Assembly (NCBI GenBank): GCA_022495995.1
Contig: JAFEMH010000743.1
Span: 232,001 to 296,000 of the forward strand
Direction: 5' to 3'
From: Adenophora triphylla var. japonica
Taxonomy: Eukaryota > Streptophyta > Magnoliopsida > Asterales > Campanulaceae
DNA: 64,000 bases
Positions 42,085 through 52,110 of this stretch are shown here, in pieces. The first letter of the stretch is position 1, and each line of letters begins with the position of its first letter. The notes below the pieces were generated by a model. That model saw only the letters and a program-made list of their open reading frames with translations, did not search any database and was not told where the DNA came from. The position numbers were made by a program, and so were the translations under genes.

Positions 42085-43639
42085 TTTCTGCTTGATTGGC
42101 TTGGATTACGGATCCGAGGGAATTATGTGCTCCACGATTGAGGGATCGAGTCTGGCATGTCTGATATGACCGGGCGAACACGTCAACATACTCTTTGAGG
42201 AGATTTATCGGGGCTTCTTTTACGCACCGGCGAAAAGCGCCCTTGTGTCTCTTTAGGCTCTTGCACTGACCCCAGGTTCACTTTAGTCATAACCTCTTCG
42301 GCAGCTTGGGCCCGATTGTCCTCTTGGTTTACTACACGCTTGAGAACTTATTTAATGCATTGTTCGTTTAGTGTGTATGCTTCTTTATCAAGTGAGTCAT
42401 TATTAACGTCTTTTAAGTTGTTTGTTAACTTATCAGTTGTTAAAGTGGTAATGAGGGGATAATCCGAAAGGTCAGACTTTTCATTAAATGCGAACGGAAA
42501 TACATTGTCGGCTACATTATCATAGTCTTCGGCGTGAGGCCGTTGGACGACTCGAGAGGGCTGGACTTTGACAAGGAGGCGGCTCGAGAGGGTTTGAGAC
42601 CGGGTTTAGGGAGATGTGGGTGCGAGCCCGGCTTGTCTTCCATTTGCATGCGGCTTGCCCTTGGTCGGTGAAAGTTACCCGGTTTTTCGGTGGCATTCTT
42701 TGGATGCTTGATGAGGGTTCGGGGTCGAGAGGCTTGGCCTCTTGTCCCGATCATGGCGATCATCTTTGTTTTGGAGCCCGGAGTCAATCGGGTTTGGCAC
42801 CTCCATGACTTCTTCAAAAAGACTACGTAGAGCGGGTCCAGAGAGCATCTTCTATGAATTCTGGTTCCTTACGCTTTGGAGTTCTTGTCTCGAATGTGGC
42901 CTCGGCGGCGACCCGAGCAGTCTGTTTCCCATGAAGAGTGTCTCGAGTTTGCTCTTCTATGCAGGATTCCTTTGAATGTGTACTCATCTTTGAACTATGG
43001 TGGCAATTGGTCAGGTAGAGCTGTGATGTCGAGAACGCTCCCCTTATCGGATTAGCCTTGAGTCCTACGAAACGCTTGAGGTCCCGTGCTAGCTTTTCCA
43101 TCACTTTACGTAGTCTACTGTCTTGACTTTTCCTGCTTCTTTCTCATCTTCATCGGTTCCACTTTCGGTCCCCTCGGTTACAGCTGTCGGTTCATCGGTT
43201 CCCTCGGTTGTCGGTTCCCTCGGTTCTGCTGTCGGTTCCCTCGGTTCTTGTCGGTTCCTCGGTTACAGCTGTCGGTTCCCTCGGTTACTGCTCCGGTTCC
43301 CTTTGATGAAGTAATGAGCGAGGTCGAAGCTGTAAGGTTGGAGGTTGGGTGTGCCGTTGGAGGTTCCCCTTTTGCGGGCTTTGCCTTGGTCTGGCGAGCC
43401 TTTTGTTTTCTTTGATATCATTTGGTGTTGGCACATAGCAGAGCCACTGGGTGTAGTGTGGTCCTTGACTTCGATGACTTGGTGTTGGCCTTGTAACCTT
43501 TTAGAGCCCCGATCTGGGATGAAGTTCATGAGTTTCATCATCTTCATGGCAGAAGGGATCTTGTCCCAAAATAGTGGAAGGTCCATTGCATATTTGGATC
43601 TTGGAGGTTTCCAAGGTGAATCCGATTAATGCCATATCA
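42085..43639 (-). pseudogene. Ogre region between protease copy and RT, degenerate
   Basis: Only short minus-strand fragments are open, for example KMSTHSKESCIEEQTRDTLH (about 42990). I cannot assign a domain. Ogre elements have an untranslated or intronic segment between pro and RT, and part of this stretch may be that. It contains the minisatellite at 43153-43311. Confidence 0.45.
43153..43311 (+). repeat. Minisatellite with TCGGTTCCCTCGGTT core
   Basis: At least eight partial copies of TCGGTTCCCTCGGTT, spaced by 0-8 bp of GC-rich linker (GCTG, ACAGCTG), lie within 160 bp. It is strand-biased (C+T and GG rich). Confidence 0.8.
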
Positions 43640-44120
43640 TCATCATGCTTGATCTCTAACAACTGGAATGCCGTTGGTGTTGGTCCCCTCGGTGGTGACT
43701 GTCACCGTAGGCTGCATTGTTAGCTCGTTGCCTTGCATGAACTTGATACATTGGTGAAGGGTGGATGCCACGCCATTCATTTGATGCGGCCGAGGGTCGC
43801 CCCGGGATGGCTGTGAAAGTGATAGGAATGTCGACACTTGGAATTCGGTGGGGATCATCCGCTTGCCGAACCGGATATTTAGAGTAGCAACCCAGAAGCT
43901 GTGCGGGAAGTGGAGTCATAGGCCTTGACGGTGTGGGTGAAGGCTTCGGATCTGTGGGCTTGATGTCAAGCGGGTCCATCATCTTGGCGGGCAAGACATT
44001 CATTACGGAACCTCCGTCTACCAACACACGGGGAAGCGACGCTCGTCAGTGAGCTGTGATGTAGAGCGGCTCATTGTGATCGGCCCCAAATTTTGGCGAG
44101 TCCAAATACGTGAAGGTGAT
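43640..44120 (-). pseudogene. Ogre protease domain, RT-proximal copy
   Basis: The minus strand reads IITFTYLDSPKFGADHNEPL (about 44115), then LPRVLVDGGSVMNVLPAKMM (catalytic LVDGGS in place of LVDNGS), AYDSTSRT..., and the downstream block GVASTLHQCIKFMQGNEL (about 43780-43720). The same succession of blocks occurs again at 46960-47460, so this is one of two protease-like copies. Stops and frame changes occur throughout. Confidence 0.7.
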
Positions 44121-46959
44121 GATGTTGCCGTAGTGGATGTTGCCGATCATCTGAATTACTTCGTGCAGGGTTGCGTCACGGGGACCATGGTGCGGGCCAA
44201 ACTTTCCTCTAGCTTGAGCTTGTGAGGGTATGAAGATGTGAGCGGGGACGAGGAAATGTTCGCACAGGTGCCTTGGTGAGTGAGGATCGGGTCCTCCTTC
44301 CACGGAACTTGTGTCTTCGGGCGAGGCCGGGTTGCGGTTACGGCTCCGTTGGCTTTTTGGTGGCCTTGGGTGGTAATACATGGATTTGACCCGATCGGGT
44401 CGGGGCCGACATCGAGGCTTGGTCCCTTAGAACAGGTTGCTTTGAGTGAGCCATAGTCGAGAGGAGGATTTCTCGAAGCATAGGGCCATATGTCCTCTCT
44501 CAATTCGTTATTTGTAGATACATTCGGGGGCTTCGGCGGCTTTCGGATTCTGTCCCGGGATATCGGTTTGGGTGCCTCCGCGGGGAGGAGTCTATGGTTT
44601 GCCGCAGTGTTCGAACGTCGGTGCGCGGCGGTGGTTGCCGAGCTGAGCGTGCATTGCGACCCTCAGGGGAGGTTAGAGAGTTCTTGGTTCAAGCGAACGG
44701 TCTCTTTGATCTCTTCACGGTATACCGCACTTCTTTCCTTCTTCTTGAGCATGCTCGGGGCATTACGGAGTTGGGTTAGGCGATATTCATGGTTTGCTAA
44801 TTTTCCTCCACTTTTAGCCCGGATCGGCTCTCTTGCGGTAGAGCCTACGTCGAGAGTTAGCGCTGCGTTTCTTCCCACGTGAGAATAGCCGGTGCTTCCT
44901 TGAGCGTATGCGGCGGTCTAGATAAACTTCCATCGGGGAGAGCTTTTCTTACGCTTTAAGCGAGTGGCGGGTATGTCGGAAGGTGAGTACACGGCTTCCC
45001 GAACATCTGCCCATGTGGCTTTCTTTGTCCCGATTGATCGTTTTTGTAAATGAATGCCGTAGTCTGTGGAATCTCCACGAGTAGTTCTTTGGAGATGTAT
45101 TTCCATTTTCTTTTCTTTTTGAATAGACCTTCCTCCTTCGATTGGCCTTTTAGCTTGAGAGCGGAAATGATCCGTTCCCGTCCTCCCGGGACCACTTGGG
45201 ATTCCGGTTTTGTTGACTTCATGCCCGGCTTGGAAGAGAATGGTTTCATCGTCTTCGTCGTCGCTTTCACGAGAGGACTTGCTTTTCTCGGGGAGGTAAG
45301 CGCTTGTACTCTTCATCTTTGTTTGGCTAGGTATTCCTTGTGTTGTGCCATTCCATCTCCTAGGTCGTCGGGACCGTTGACCGCCCTCCCTTGCCAGAGG
45401 GGGTTTTATGAGAAGTGATGGTAGTCCAGGAGGTTGCCATGGGCAAAACCTTTGAGGTCGAGCTGGTCTTGAGTGGCCTCTAGCTTTCTGTCTGAAGCTG
45501 CTTGTGACGCTTTAAGGGCTTGGTCCCTGTGAGTCTTCGAGCTTGGTTCTCGTCCCGAGGCGGTTCTCTTGAGCGGCTAGTTCCGGGAGGGCTTTCCTTG
45601 CGAGAGCTAAACGGTCTCCGTAGGTGCGCGCCGTCGGCGGGTGTCTAGAGCGTAATCACATCCAAATCCCCGAATGGTGGAAACACTTGGATTATGTTGA
45701 CGAAGGAAGTCGAGTAGGACATTCCATGCGGCCTTCCACGATCTCGGTTATCAAGAAGTTTGCCCATATCTGTTTGATTAAACCCACGGGGGGTATTGAA
45801 TTACGCTATGTTGATGGTCTCGTGATCTCGTTGGATAGCCAAGTCTATCGAGCTAGCGGTTCTTTGGCGGGATGCACGAATCCGTGGCCGTGATGGCTGG
45901 GAGCGAGGGTCGAACTTGAGCATGTTGATCTTTGAGGTGATCATTCCTTTCTTCGGAAGCTTGATCTGTCTTGCGGGGAAGACTCTTACGGATGTTTTCG
46001 GGGTGGCTCTTGGAAGCGTTCCCAGGGTTGATCGATTTGTAGCGGGGTGAGGAGCTTTGTCTCCTTTGCGGATGCCCTTGGCCTTGGCGGCGCTCTTGGG
46101 CTGTAAGCTTGGCGACGGCACGGGCCGGTTGCCAGGGGTGTCGGAAGTGATGATGAGCTTTGAGCTCGATTGGCCGAGCCTCGTTTACCGTGAGCGAGGC
46201 AATCGTCGAGGGTAACTTTGGCATTGCGAGAATCGATAATAAGGACCGGATCCTTGGCATCATCGGGATATCGGAAAAGATAATGTTGACGAAGTCGTCG
46301 TCGATTACTTGATCGAGAGGGGTTCTTTGTCGTGTCAACCGGTTGTTTCCATTCGTCGGATAAGCTGCACTGTCTTGGATGTTGAGCTTGACAATTTCCA
46401 TGGTATTGGAGCCCTCGTCGTAGGTGACCTCATCGGGCTGGTGCCGTCCTCGGCGAGCATATGTATGTAGGGATCTTCCTGCGGATCAGCTGCGTCTTCG
46501 ACTCGGAGAGTCTGATTCGTTGTCGTCGACGGCTCAACCCGGACGTAAGGGCGTCTCGCGTCCTGTTTGCGATCTTGGGCTGCTAGAAAAACATCGTGCC
46601 CTTCGCTTGAGAAGAGGGGCTCGGCGGGCAATTCCTCGTGTAGGACATCCCATGGCTTGCCATACATTCATCACGAGTGTGACGATGCTTGTTGACCTTT
46701 ATCACGAAGGTTTCTTCGCTGGCGGGGCCGAGAGAGTTGGCTTGAAGGATGCTTGACAAATCTCCGATCGGAGACGGGGGTTTGTGTGCCGCATCATTGC
46801 GATGCTCGGGGTTTCTTTCCGGTCTGCGTCAGTTTCGGAAATGGCGGTTGAACTTGATGAATCTGGCGCCGAGTGCACTGTTCGAGGACGTTGACATAGT
46901 TAGCACCTCCGAACTCTGAGGGATTCTGATGAGATTTGCCTCGATAGTCCCTTGGTCAG
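44121..46959 (-). pseudogene. Ogre region between the two protease copies, degenerate
   Basis: This holds scattered minus-strand fragments: VIDDDFVNIIFSD and MPKLPSTIASLTVNEARPIE (46310-46170), a segment with KWKYISKELLVEIPQTTAFIY (45115-45050), and HEELPAEPLFSSEGHDVFLA (46640-46570). Neither a complete domain nor an intact ORF is visible. Plus-strand open frames here look like shadows. It is GC-richer than the neighbouring copia elements, like the rest of the Ogre coding region. Confidence 0.45.
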
Positions 46960-47460
46960 CTTGAAGGAGGTAACCTCGGTGCCTGAATGCGGGCACGCTT
47001 GGCTGTTGTCTCGGTTTCGTTCCCTATGAGGAAACTGTCTCCTCTGATGACTTCAAGATCTCCTTGTCGGTTAATGAACTTGACGCACTGATGGAGAGTG
47101 GAAGCTATGGCTTTCATGTGGTGTAGCTATGGGCGTCCCAGCGAGCTGTGGTCGGACGGGATGTCCATCACGTGGAATTTTCTTTGGCACCATTTGGGTT
47201 TCGAACCCGAGCTCGAGTCACCGTCCCCAGGATGGGACGAGACGTCTTTGTCGTAGGCTTTGATAGTTCGGGCGAGATGGGATCATGTGGCCTTCGTCGA
47301 TGCGTAGGGCTCGCATCATGCTTTGAGAGGAGGACGTTGGCTGATCCATTGTCTACCAATACCCCAGGGAGAGAGATGGTGTTGAGCCGGAGAGTGATGT
47401 CTGAGCTTCATTGTGCCACTGAGGCCCCTTTCGGCGGGTCTTCGTCACGGAAGGTGAGCA
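46960..47460 (-). pseudogene. Ogre protease domain, gag-proximal copy
   Basis: The minus strand gives KMLTFRDEDPPKGASVAQ (about 47465-47410), SDITLRLNTISLPGVLVDNG plus SA(x)NVLL (about 47400-47330, catalytic LVDNGSA), VKAYDKD..., then KAIASTLHQCVKFINRQGDL (about 47120-47060). The block order matches the copy at 43640-44120. LVDNGSA is the usual Ogre form, so this copy, next to gag, is probably the original protease. Confidence 0.72.
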
Positions 47461-48024
47461 TCTTGCCATACGATCGGGAATCGTAGATCTGGTCTCTTTT
47501 CGGAGAGGGAGAGTCATCAAGCCATCCATTTCTGTCTTCCTCTTGAGAGGTAAAGCTTTTGGTGGTGCCTCGGGATTGTGTCGAGGTAGCTTGTGGCGAA
47601 GCCCGCCCTTGGTCAACACGTTGATTGAGTGCGAGTGCCAAGTTAACTTTGACTTTCCTTTGCCGGCCCGTGCTCTGAAGTTGGGCAAATTGAACCTTGG
47701 CTGATCCCGCAGGGGATTAGGCTTCTGGCTGGCGGTAAGGTTGCCAAGATTTGAGGTATTCGGTGTCTGAGGCTGAACTTTGGCGTCGGCGGGATTTTTC
47801 GGCTTTCCCTTTGTCTGCTCTAAAGGCTGCATGGCTGGAGGAAGGGAGGGGGTGGAGTAGAGTACGTAGTAATCGAACTTCCGGATGGCTCTCAAGTGTA
47901 CCCACCTGGTGTCTCCGGCTTCATATCTTTCTCTCGGTTTACATTGAGAAGACTTTTTCTTACGCTTTCTAGGAGAATCACCCTGATCATGTCTTGGAAC
48001 TCGTACTCAAGGCATTCGGAGCGA
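47461..48024 (-). pseudogene. Ogre gag-protease linker
   Basis: A Pro/Lys/Gln-rich minus-strand open segment (47895-47470) without recognisable domain follows the gag stop at 48025. It probably was part of a gag-pro ORF. Confidence 0.5.
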
Positions 48025-49764
48025 TCACAAACATCGTAGCGATGTGGACGTTTGATGAGGACACAGTTGGAAGAGGCGGAGGAAGCGCTCTGCGACAATC
48101 TTCTTTGGCACCCACTCGATGGAGTTCACACTGTTGTTGTTCGAAAAAGGGTTTCCGACTGTATTAGGTCCACGGGGACGCTCCAATTTTCCTTCCTCTA
48201 TCAAATTCTGGATTTCATACCGTAACCCCACGCAGTTGTCGGTGGTGTGGCCATGGTACTGGTGGAAGGCGTAGTATTTGCTTTTATCAGCGTTGACTAC
48301 GAGATTCTTGGGTTTGTAATTTTCAAACGGCTTGAGGAGGCCTTCTTTGATCAACCCTTTCAGCATCTTACTCAGAGGCATGTCCAACTTGTCGAAGTGC
48401 ACGGAAGGCTGCTTCGGGGTGGAGTTGTTGCTTTGCGGGACTGGGTTTCTGTTGCCCGACTGCTGTCCCTGATGAATGTAGTTGGCGGACATATCTTTCC
48501 CTTTGTCGGGGGCCGGTGCGGGATTGAATGTAGATGCCGATCGGTATCTGTATGGCTGTACTGTGGCCAATTTTTCCTTGAGATCCTTTTCGAACTGTGA
48601 GCCGGCATTGACCATGGCTCGGAGATCTGGGAAGAAGTGATGGCTGATGAGGGTTCTGATGGACGGCCTCAAGCAAGACTTGAAGATCCGCATCTGTTCA
48701 TCCTTGGAGAGTGGCTCCATAATCTCGGAGAGTTTCCAACTCCACCTCTTGTAGAATTCTCCGACGCTTTCATCTGCTTTCTGTTCGGTGGTGATTAAGT
48801 CCTCACGACTTGTTTCCCACTCTAGGTTGGATCTGTACCGCTCTAGGAAGATATTGCTGATCTGATCCCAGGTATGGCGATCTGCAGGCTTGACCCTTAG
48901 GAACCATCGTAACGCTGAACTCATGAGCGTATGTTGGAAGTGATCGGCCATTTGATGAAGGGTTGCTCCCTTCTCTCTCTTAACGAGAACATAGGTGTCA
49001 ACATGCGTCTGTGGACATTCGGTTCCGTCGAATCGGTCCATCTCCGGCATTCTGAACTTGGCAGGGAGAGGCGTGACCATTCCCGGATCTGTGGATCTGA
49101 GCGTTTCTTGCTTTGAACTGCTTATGCTGGCTTTCAGGTCTTTCATCTGTTCGACCATCCAGGCTAGGGCTGGGTCCAGTGGTGGACTTTGAGGCTCGGT
49201 GCCGGGTGCTGCCCTATGAGTGGCAGTAATTGGAGGTGGGAGGCTTGATATATGTGGATATATGGGGGCCTTTTCTGGACTGTATCGGGGTTTGTCCCCG
49301 GTGTTTTGGGGTTCGTGTATAGGCAATGGGTTGAACCCGAGAGGATATTGGAGGATATTGACATCTGTTTGAGATGGTCCATCGGTGCGCTGGTTGTACT
49401 GAGTGATGGGAGTAGTACTGGCTTGGCCATATATGACAGGGGTGCCTTGAGAGGTGGCAACATGAAGCCTAGGTCGGCTGTTTCCTTGGTTCGAAGGCAT
49501 CCCGTAAGCTGGCGGGGGAGGAACCTGGCTGAAGGTTTGAGGATTTGATCGGGGAGGCTCGTCGTCCTCGATCAGGACAAAAGTACCGTTTGGCTGGGGG
49601 ATAGCTGTTATGCCTCGCTCATTCAGAAGTTGTACTACAAAATTCTGCTGATCTTCCTTCTGCCTCTTGTGAACCTCACAAGCCCGAATGGCTTCTTCCA
49701 ATGTCATATCTGTTACCGGTGGCGGGGTTCCGTTCCCGTCACGATCTCTCGGTGAGCTTGACAT
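48025..49764 (-). CDS. gag: Ogre Gag, intact 579-codon ORF
   Basis: The ATG at 49764 opens MSSSPRDRDGNGTPPPVTDM. The N-terminal 200 residues are Pro/Gln/Ser-rich. The retrotransposon Gag domain spans roughly residues 225-400 (FRMPEMDRFDGTECPQTHVD, MSSALRWFLRVKPADRHTWD, FLERYRSNLEWETSREDL, ESVGEFYKRWSWKLSEI). A C-terminal block KSKYYAFHQYHGHTTDNC followed by VGLRYEIQNLIEEGKL replaces a CCHC knuckle, as in Tat/Ogre. It is uninterrupted, unlike everything downstream. The leader of about 1.27 kb to the PBS is typical of Ogre. The product would be a capsid protein acting in cytoplasmic particles. Confidence 0.87.
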   Translation of the reverse strand: MSSSPRDRDGNGTPPPVTDMTLEEAIRACEVHKRQKEDQQNFVVQLLNERGITAIPQPNGTFVLIEDDEPPRSNPQTFSQVPPPPAYGMPSNQGNSRPRLHVATSQGTPVIYGQASTTPITQYNQRTDGPSQTDVNILQYPLGFNPLPIHEPQNTGDKPRYSPEKAPIYPHISSLPPPITATHRAAPGTEPQSPPLDPALAWMVEQMKDLKASISSSKQETLRSTDPGMVTPLPAKFRMPEMDRFDGTECPQTHVDTYVLVKREKGATLHQMADHFQHTLMSSALRWFLRVKPADRHTWDQISNIFLERYRSNLEWETSREDLITTEQKADESVGEFYKRWSWKLSEIMEPLSKDEQMRIFKSCLRPSIRTLISHHFFPDLRAMVNAGSQFEKDLKEKLATVQPYRYRSASTFNPAPAPDKGKDMSANYIHQGQQSGNRNPVPQSNNSTPKQPSVHFDKLDMPLSKMLKGLIKEGLLKPFENYKPKNLVVNADKSKYYAFHQYHGHTTDNCVGLRYEIQNLIEEGKLERPRGPNTVGNPFSNNNSVNSIEWVPKKIVAERFLRLFQLCPHQTSTSLRCL

Positions 49765-51038
49765 GTCGGAGAGTCTGAAGAAGGCTGAGGGAACCGAAGA
49801 AGCTGTACGTAGCCCGTAGCGTGACTCTGGCGAGGCGCTGACCCGAAATTCTGAACCACTTTGTGCTTGCTGCAGGGAACGAAAGGCAGGGTTTAGGCTT
49901 CAGAAAGGGTATTTGGCTCAGGGTTTCGGGCTAGTGCAATATGCAGTTACCGACTAATGTTTACTTAAAACGTATTTTCTCAGAGTCCTAATCGGTTGGA
50001 AAAGATCGTGTCTTCTTTTTCGCAACTAACCTAAGGCTCTAATCAGTGGATCTCGTCACTACGTTTATAAGCCCCTCGTTTTCACCTGTAAATCGTCTTC
50101 CCGGGACGGACAATCCCGAGCGAGGGTCCTATAAGGCAAGCGAGTTCTACCGACAAAGGAAAAAAGTGAACTTAAGGCTAGCTGGTTACGCAAACCTCCA
50201 ACGTATGTGACACGCGGGCCACGGTCGAAGTCAACGTCCATGAGCTAAGGCAGGGAGTGTGCCGAAATTTCGGCATGACCTCTCCTGACTTACTTGCGCG
50301 AGGGGCCTTAGCTTTTGGCGTTGGCCAAGTTATGGCTGGTACGGTGCATGCGTTGAGGGTTTGGTGACACGGTGTCACATTGAACCTTCGGGTATGTTTT
50401 TCGGCAGAGCTCCGCGTCAAAGTCAAGGCTGAAAAGCTCAAGACTTCGGGTCGGGAACGACCTTCGGTCTCAATCTTTCAAGCTTGACTTGTGAGGGAAC
50501 CCGACGTAAAAAACATACACTTGGGCTTTGTGACACGTACTAAGCCAAAAACCAACCGGGGTATTGGACGAAGTGTGACACAAAGAGTGCATGGCTTACA
50601 CGGGCTAGGATGGGCTGTTTGGGACGACCCCGTGCCCGCTCGAAAGGTGTCTGGCAGACCAACCGAGCTGCAACTGAACGGTCATCCCGGGTTACGGGTC
50701 GTAGTGTGCAGTGTACCGAGGCAGCAAGTGCACGTAGCGTGCGGTGTACCGAGGCAGCAGTGCAAGTAGTGTGCGGTCAGTAAATTCCTTTTCTGAGTAA
50801 AACAGAGATTTTCAGAATGTGTTTTAAAGAATTTATGCGCAGTTCAAAATGTAACATGAAAATCAAGTATGAATGGGAATGCACGAACATGTTATGATTT
50901 TAGATGAAAAATGCAACACATTTTTTGAAAACCGTTCGAGGTTTTGAACAACACACACAAAAACGAGGAAGGGTAAACGAAAGTTTGACCCACGGAATGC
51001 TTTTTGAAAACGACTGTAGTTTTGAAAAAGTATCCTTC
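49765..51038 (-). other. Ogre 5' leader between PBS and gag
   Basis: 1.27 kb with no convincing ORF in the sense (minus) direction. It contains a short duplicated motif (GTGTACCGAGGCAGCA at about 50715 and 50745). Some Ogre elements have an additional ORF before gag; I do not see one here. Confidence 0.65.
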
Positions 51039-51056
51039 TCCCCAGCGGAGTCGCCA
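51039..51056 (-). other. Primer-binding site of the Ogre element, tRNA-Arg type
   Basis: The minus strand reads TGGCGACTCCGCTGGGGA, two bases after the 5' LTR. It is the PBS I know from Ogre elements (complementary to tRNA-Arg) and supports the family call. Confidence 0.87.
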
Positions 51057-51165
51057 ACTGAAATTACCCGGATCGCAAGCGGGCTGCGCGGCGAGCGGTT
51101 GTCTTTCGCGGATGTTTGGGACCTCGCTTTCGGGAAGGAGAGAAGTCGCCACGCGGTTTTGTATT

Positions 51166-51345
51166 TTGAGCCCAAACGTTGAAAATGGCTTGAAAAAGGT
51201 GTCGCTTTGTATTTTGAGCCCAAACTTTGGAAATGGCTTTGAAAAATGTGTCGTTTTGTATTTTGAACCCAAACTTTGGAAATGGCTTTGAAAAAGGTGT
51301 CGTTTTGTATTTTGAGCCCAAACTTTGGAAATGGCTTTTAGTACA
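51166..51345. repeat. Four 58-bp tandem units in the Ogre 5' LTR
   Basis: Units begin GTATTTTGAGCCCAAACTTT and run through GGAAATGGCTTTGAAAAAGG. The 3' LTR has two units (14548-14640). Confidence 0.88.
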
Positions 51346-51489
51346 GGAGATTGTTAGGTTCGGAGGTCACGTTACGTTTTGGGAAGAGTATTTTGAGATC
51401 ACCCGAAATGCCTCGTATGACGAGTCTTTCTACCTTTCTCGAAATTGTGTGAGTGTGTGTGTGTGTATGTTTGCATTTTGAAAATGGAG

Positions 51490-51777
51490 GCTTGAATGAC
51501 AAGCTTAATCTTGATTTGAATGTCGAATGTCGATTTTATGATTCTTGGAAAAAGCAAGCGTTTGAATGACAAACGTCGGTTTTGGAGTTTTTTAGGAAAA
51601 GAGGTGCGAGTGACGAGTTTAAATTTTTAGCTTAAGTATCAAATGTTGACTTTTAAGAAAAGAGCGTTTGAATGTCAAACGTCGGGTTTTGAGTTAAAAA
51701 TGATCGTTTGGATGCCAAACATCACTTTAGCGCATTTTGAAAGAGAGTTCGAATGACGAACTCCGGTTTTGAACCGG
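51490..51777. repeat. AATGA-loop hairpin array in the Ogre 5' LTR
   Basis: Separate 5-7 bp stems surround an AATGA-like loop: GCTTG/CAAGC (51490), ATTTG/CGAAT with one G.T pair (about 51514), CGTTTG/CAAACG (51559 and 51665), CGTTTG/CAAACA with loop GATGC (51705) and GAGTTCG/CGAACTC (51745). The array ends in CCGGTT-TTG-AACCGG (51763-51777). It is absent from the 3' LTR, apart from the last remnant TTGAACCGGG. Confidence 0.8.
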
Positions 51778-51872
51778 GCATTACATTGTTAGCGACTTTA
51801 TGGAAAAAAACATTAAATGAGATGCGATCAACGAATCATTTTGCGACTCGGGCTTTGATAAGGGTACTATCA

Positions 51873-52110
51873 CGAGCCAAACGGCTCGGACTTGTAAATG
51901 ACAGTATTTAAAATGCGATATCAACGAAATCAAACGATCCGGACATTAAAGGTACGATCAACGAGCCAAACGTCTCGGACTTGTAAAATTGCGTAATTTA
52001 AATTACAATCAACGGATCAAACGATTCGGACTTGTAAATGACTATCACGAACCAAACGGTTCGGACTATGAAATTGCGAATCAACAGATCAAACGATCCG
52101 GACCGTAAAT
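51873..52110. repeat. Covarying AAAC-loop hairpin array in the Ogre 5' LTR
   Basis: Six units: CGAGCC/GGCTCG (51873-51888), CGAAATC/GATCCG (about 51925), CGAGCC/GTCTCG (51962), CGGATC/GATTCG (52013), CGAACC/GGTTCG (52048) and CAGATC/GATCCG (52085). All have the loop AAAC and most are followed by GGACTTGTAAATGA. The counterpart array is at 14751-14980. Confidence 0.82.

Noticed and set aside
46424..47486. Plus-strand ORFs of about 110 codons in the Ogre coding region
   Set aside because: The GC-rich minus-strand coding sequence produces open plus frames; they overlap the protease copy and show no domain.
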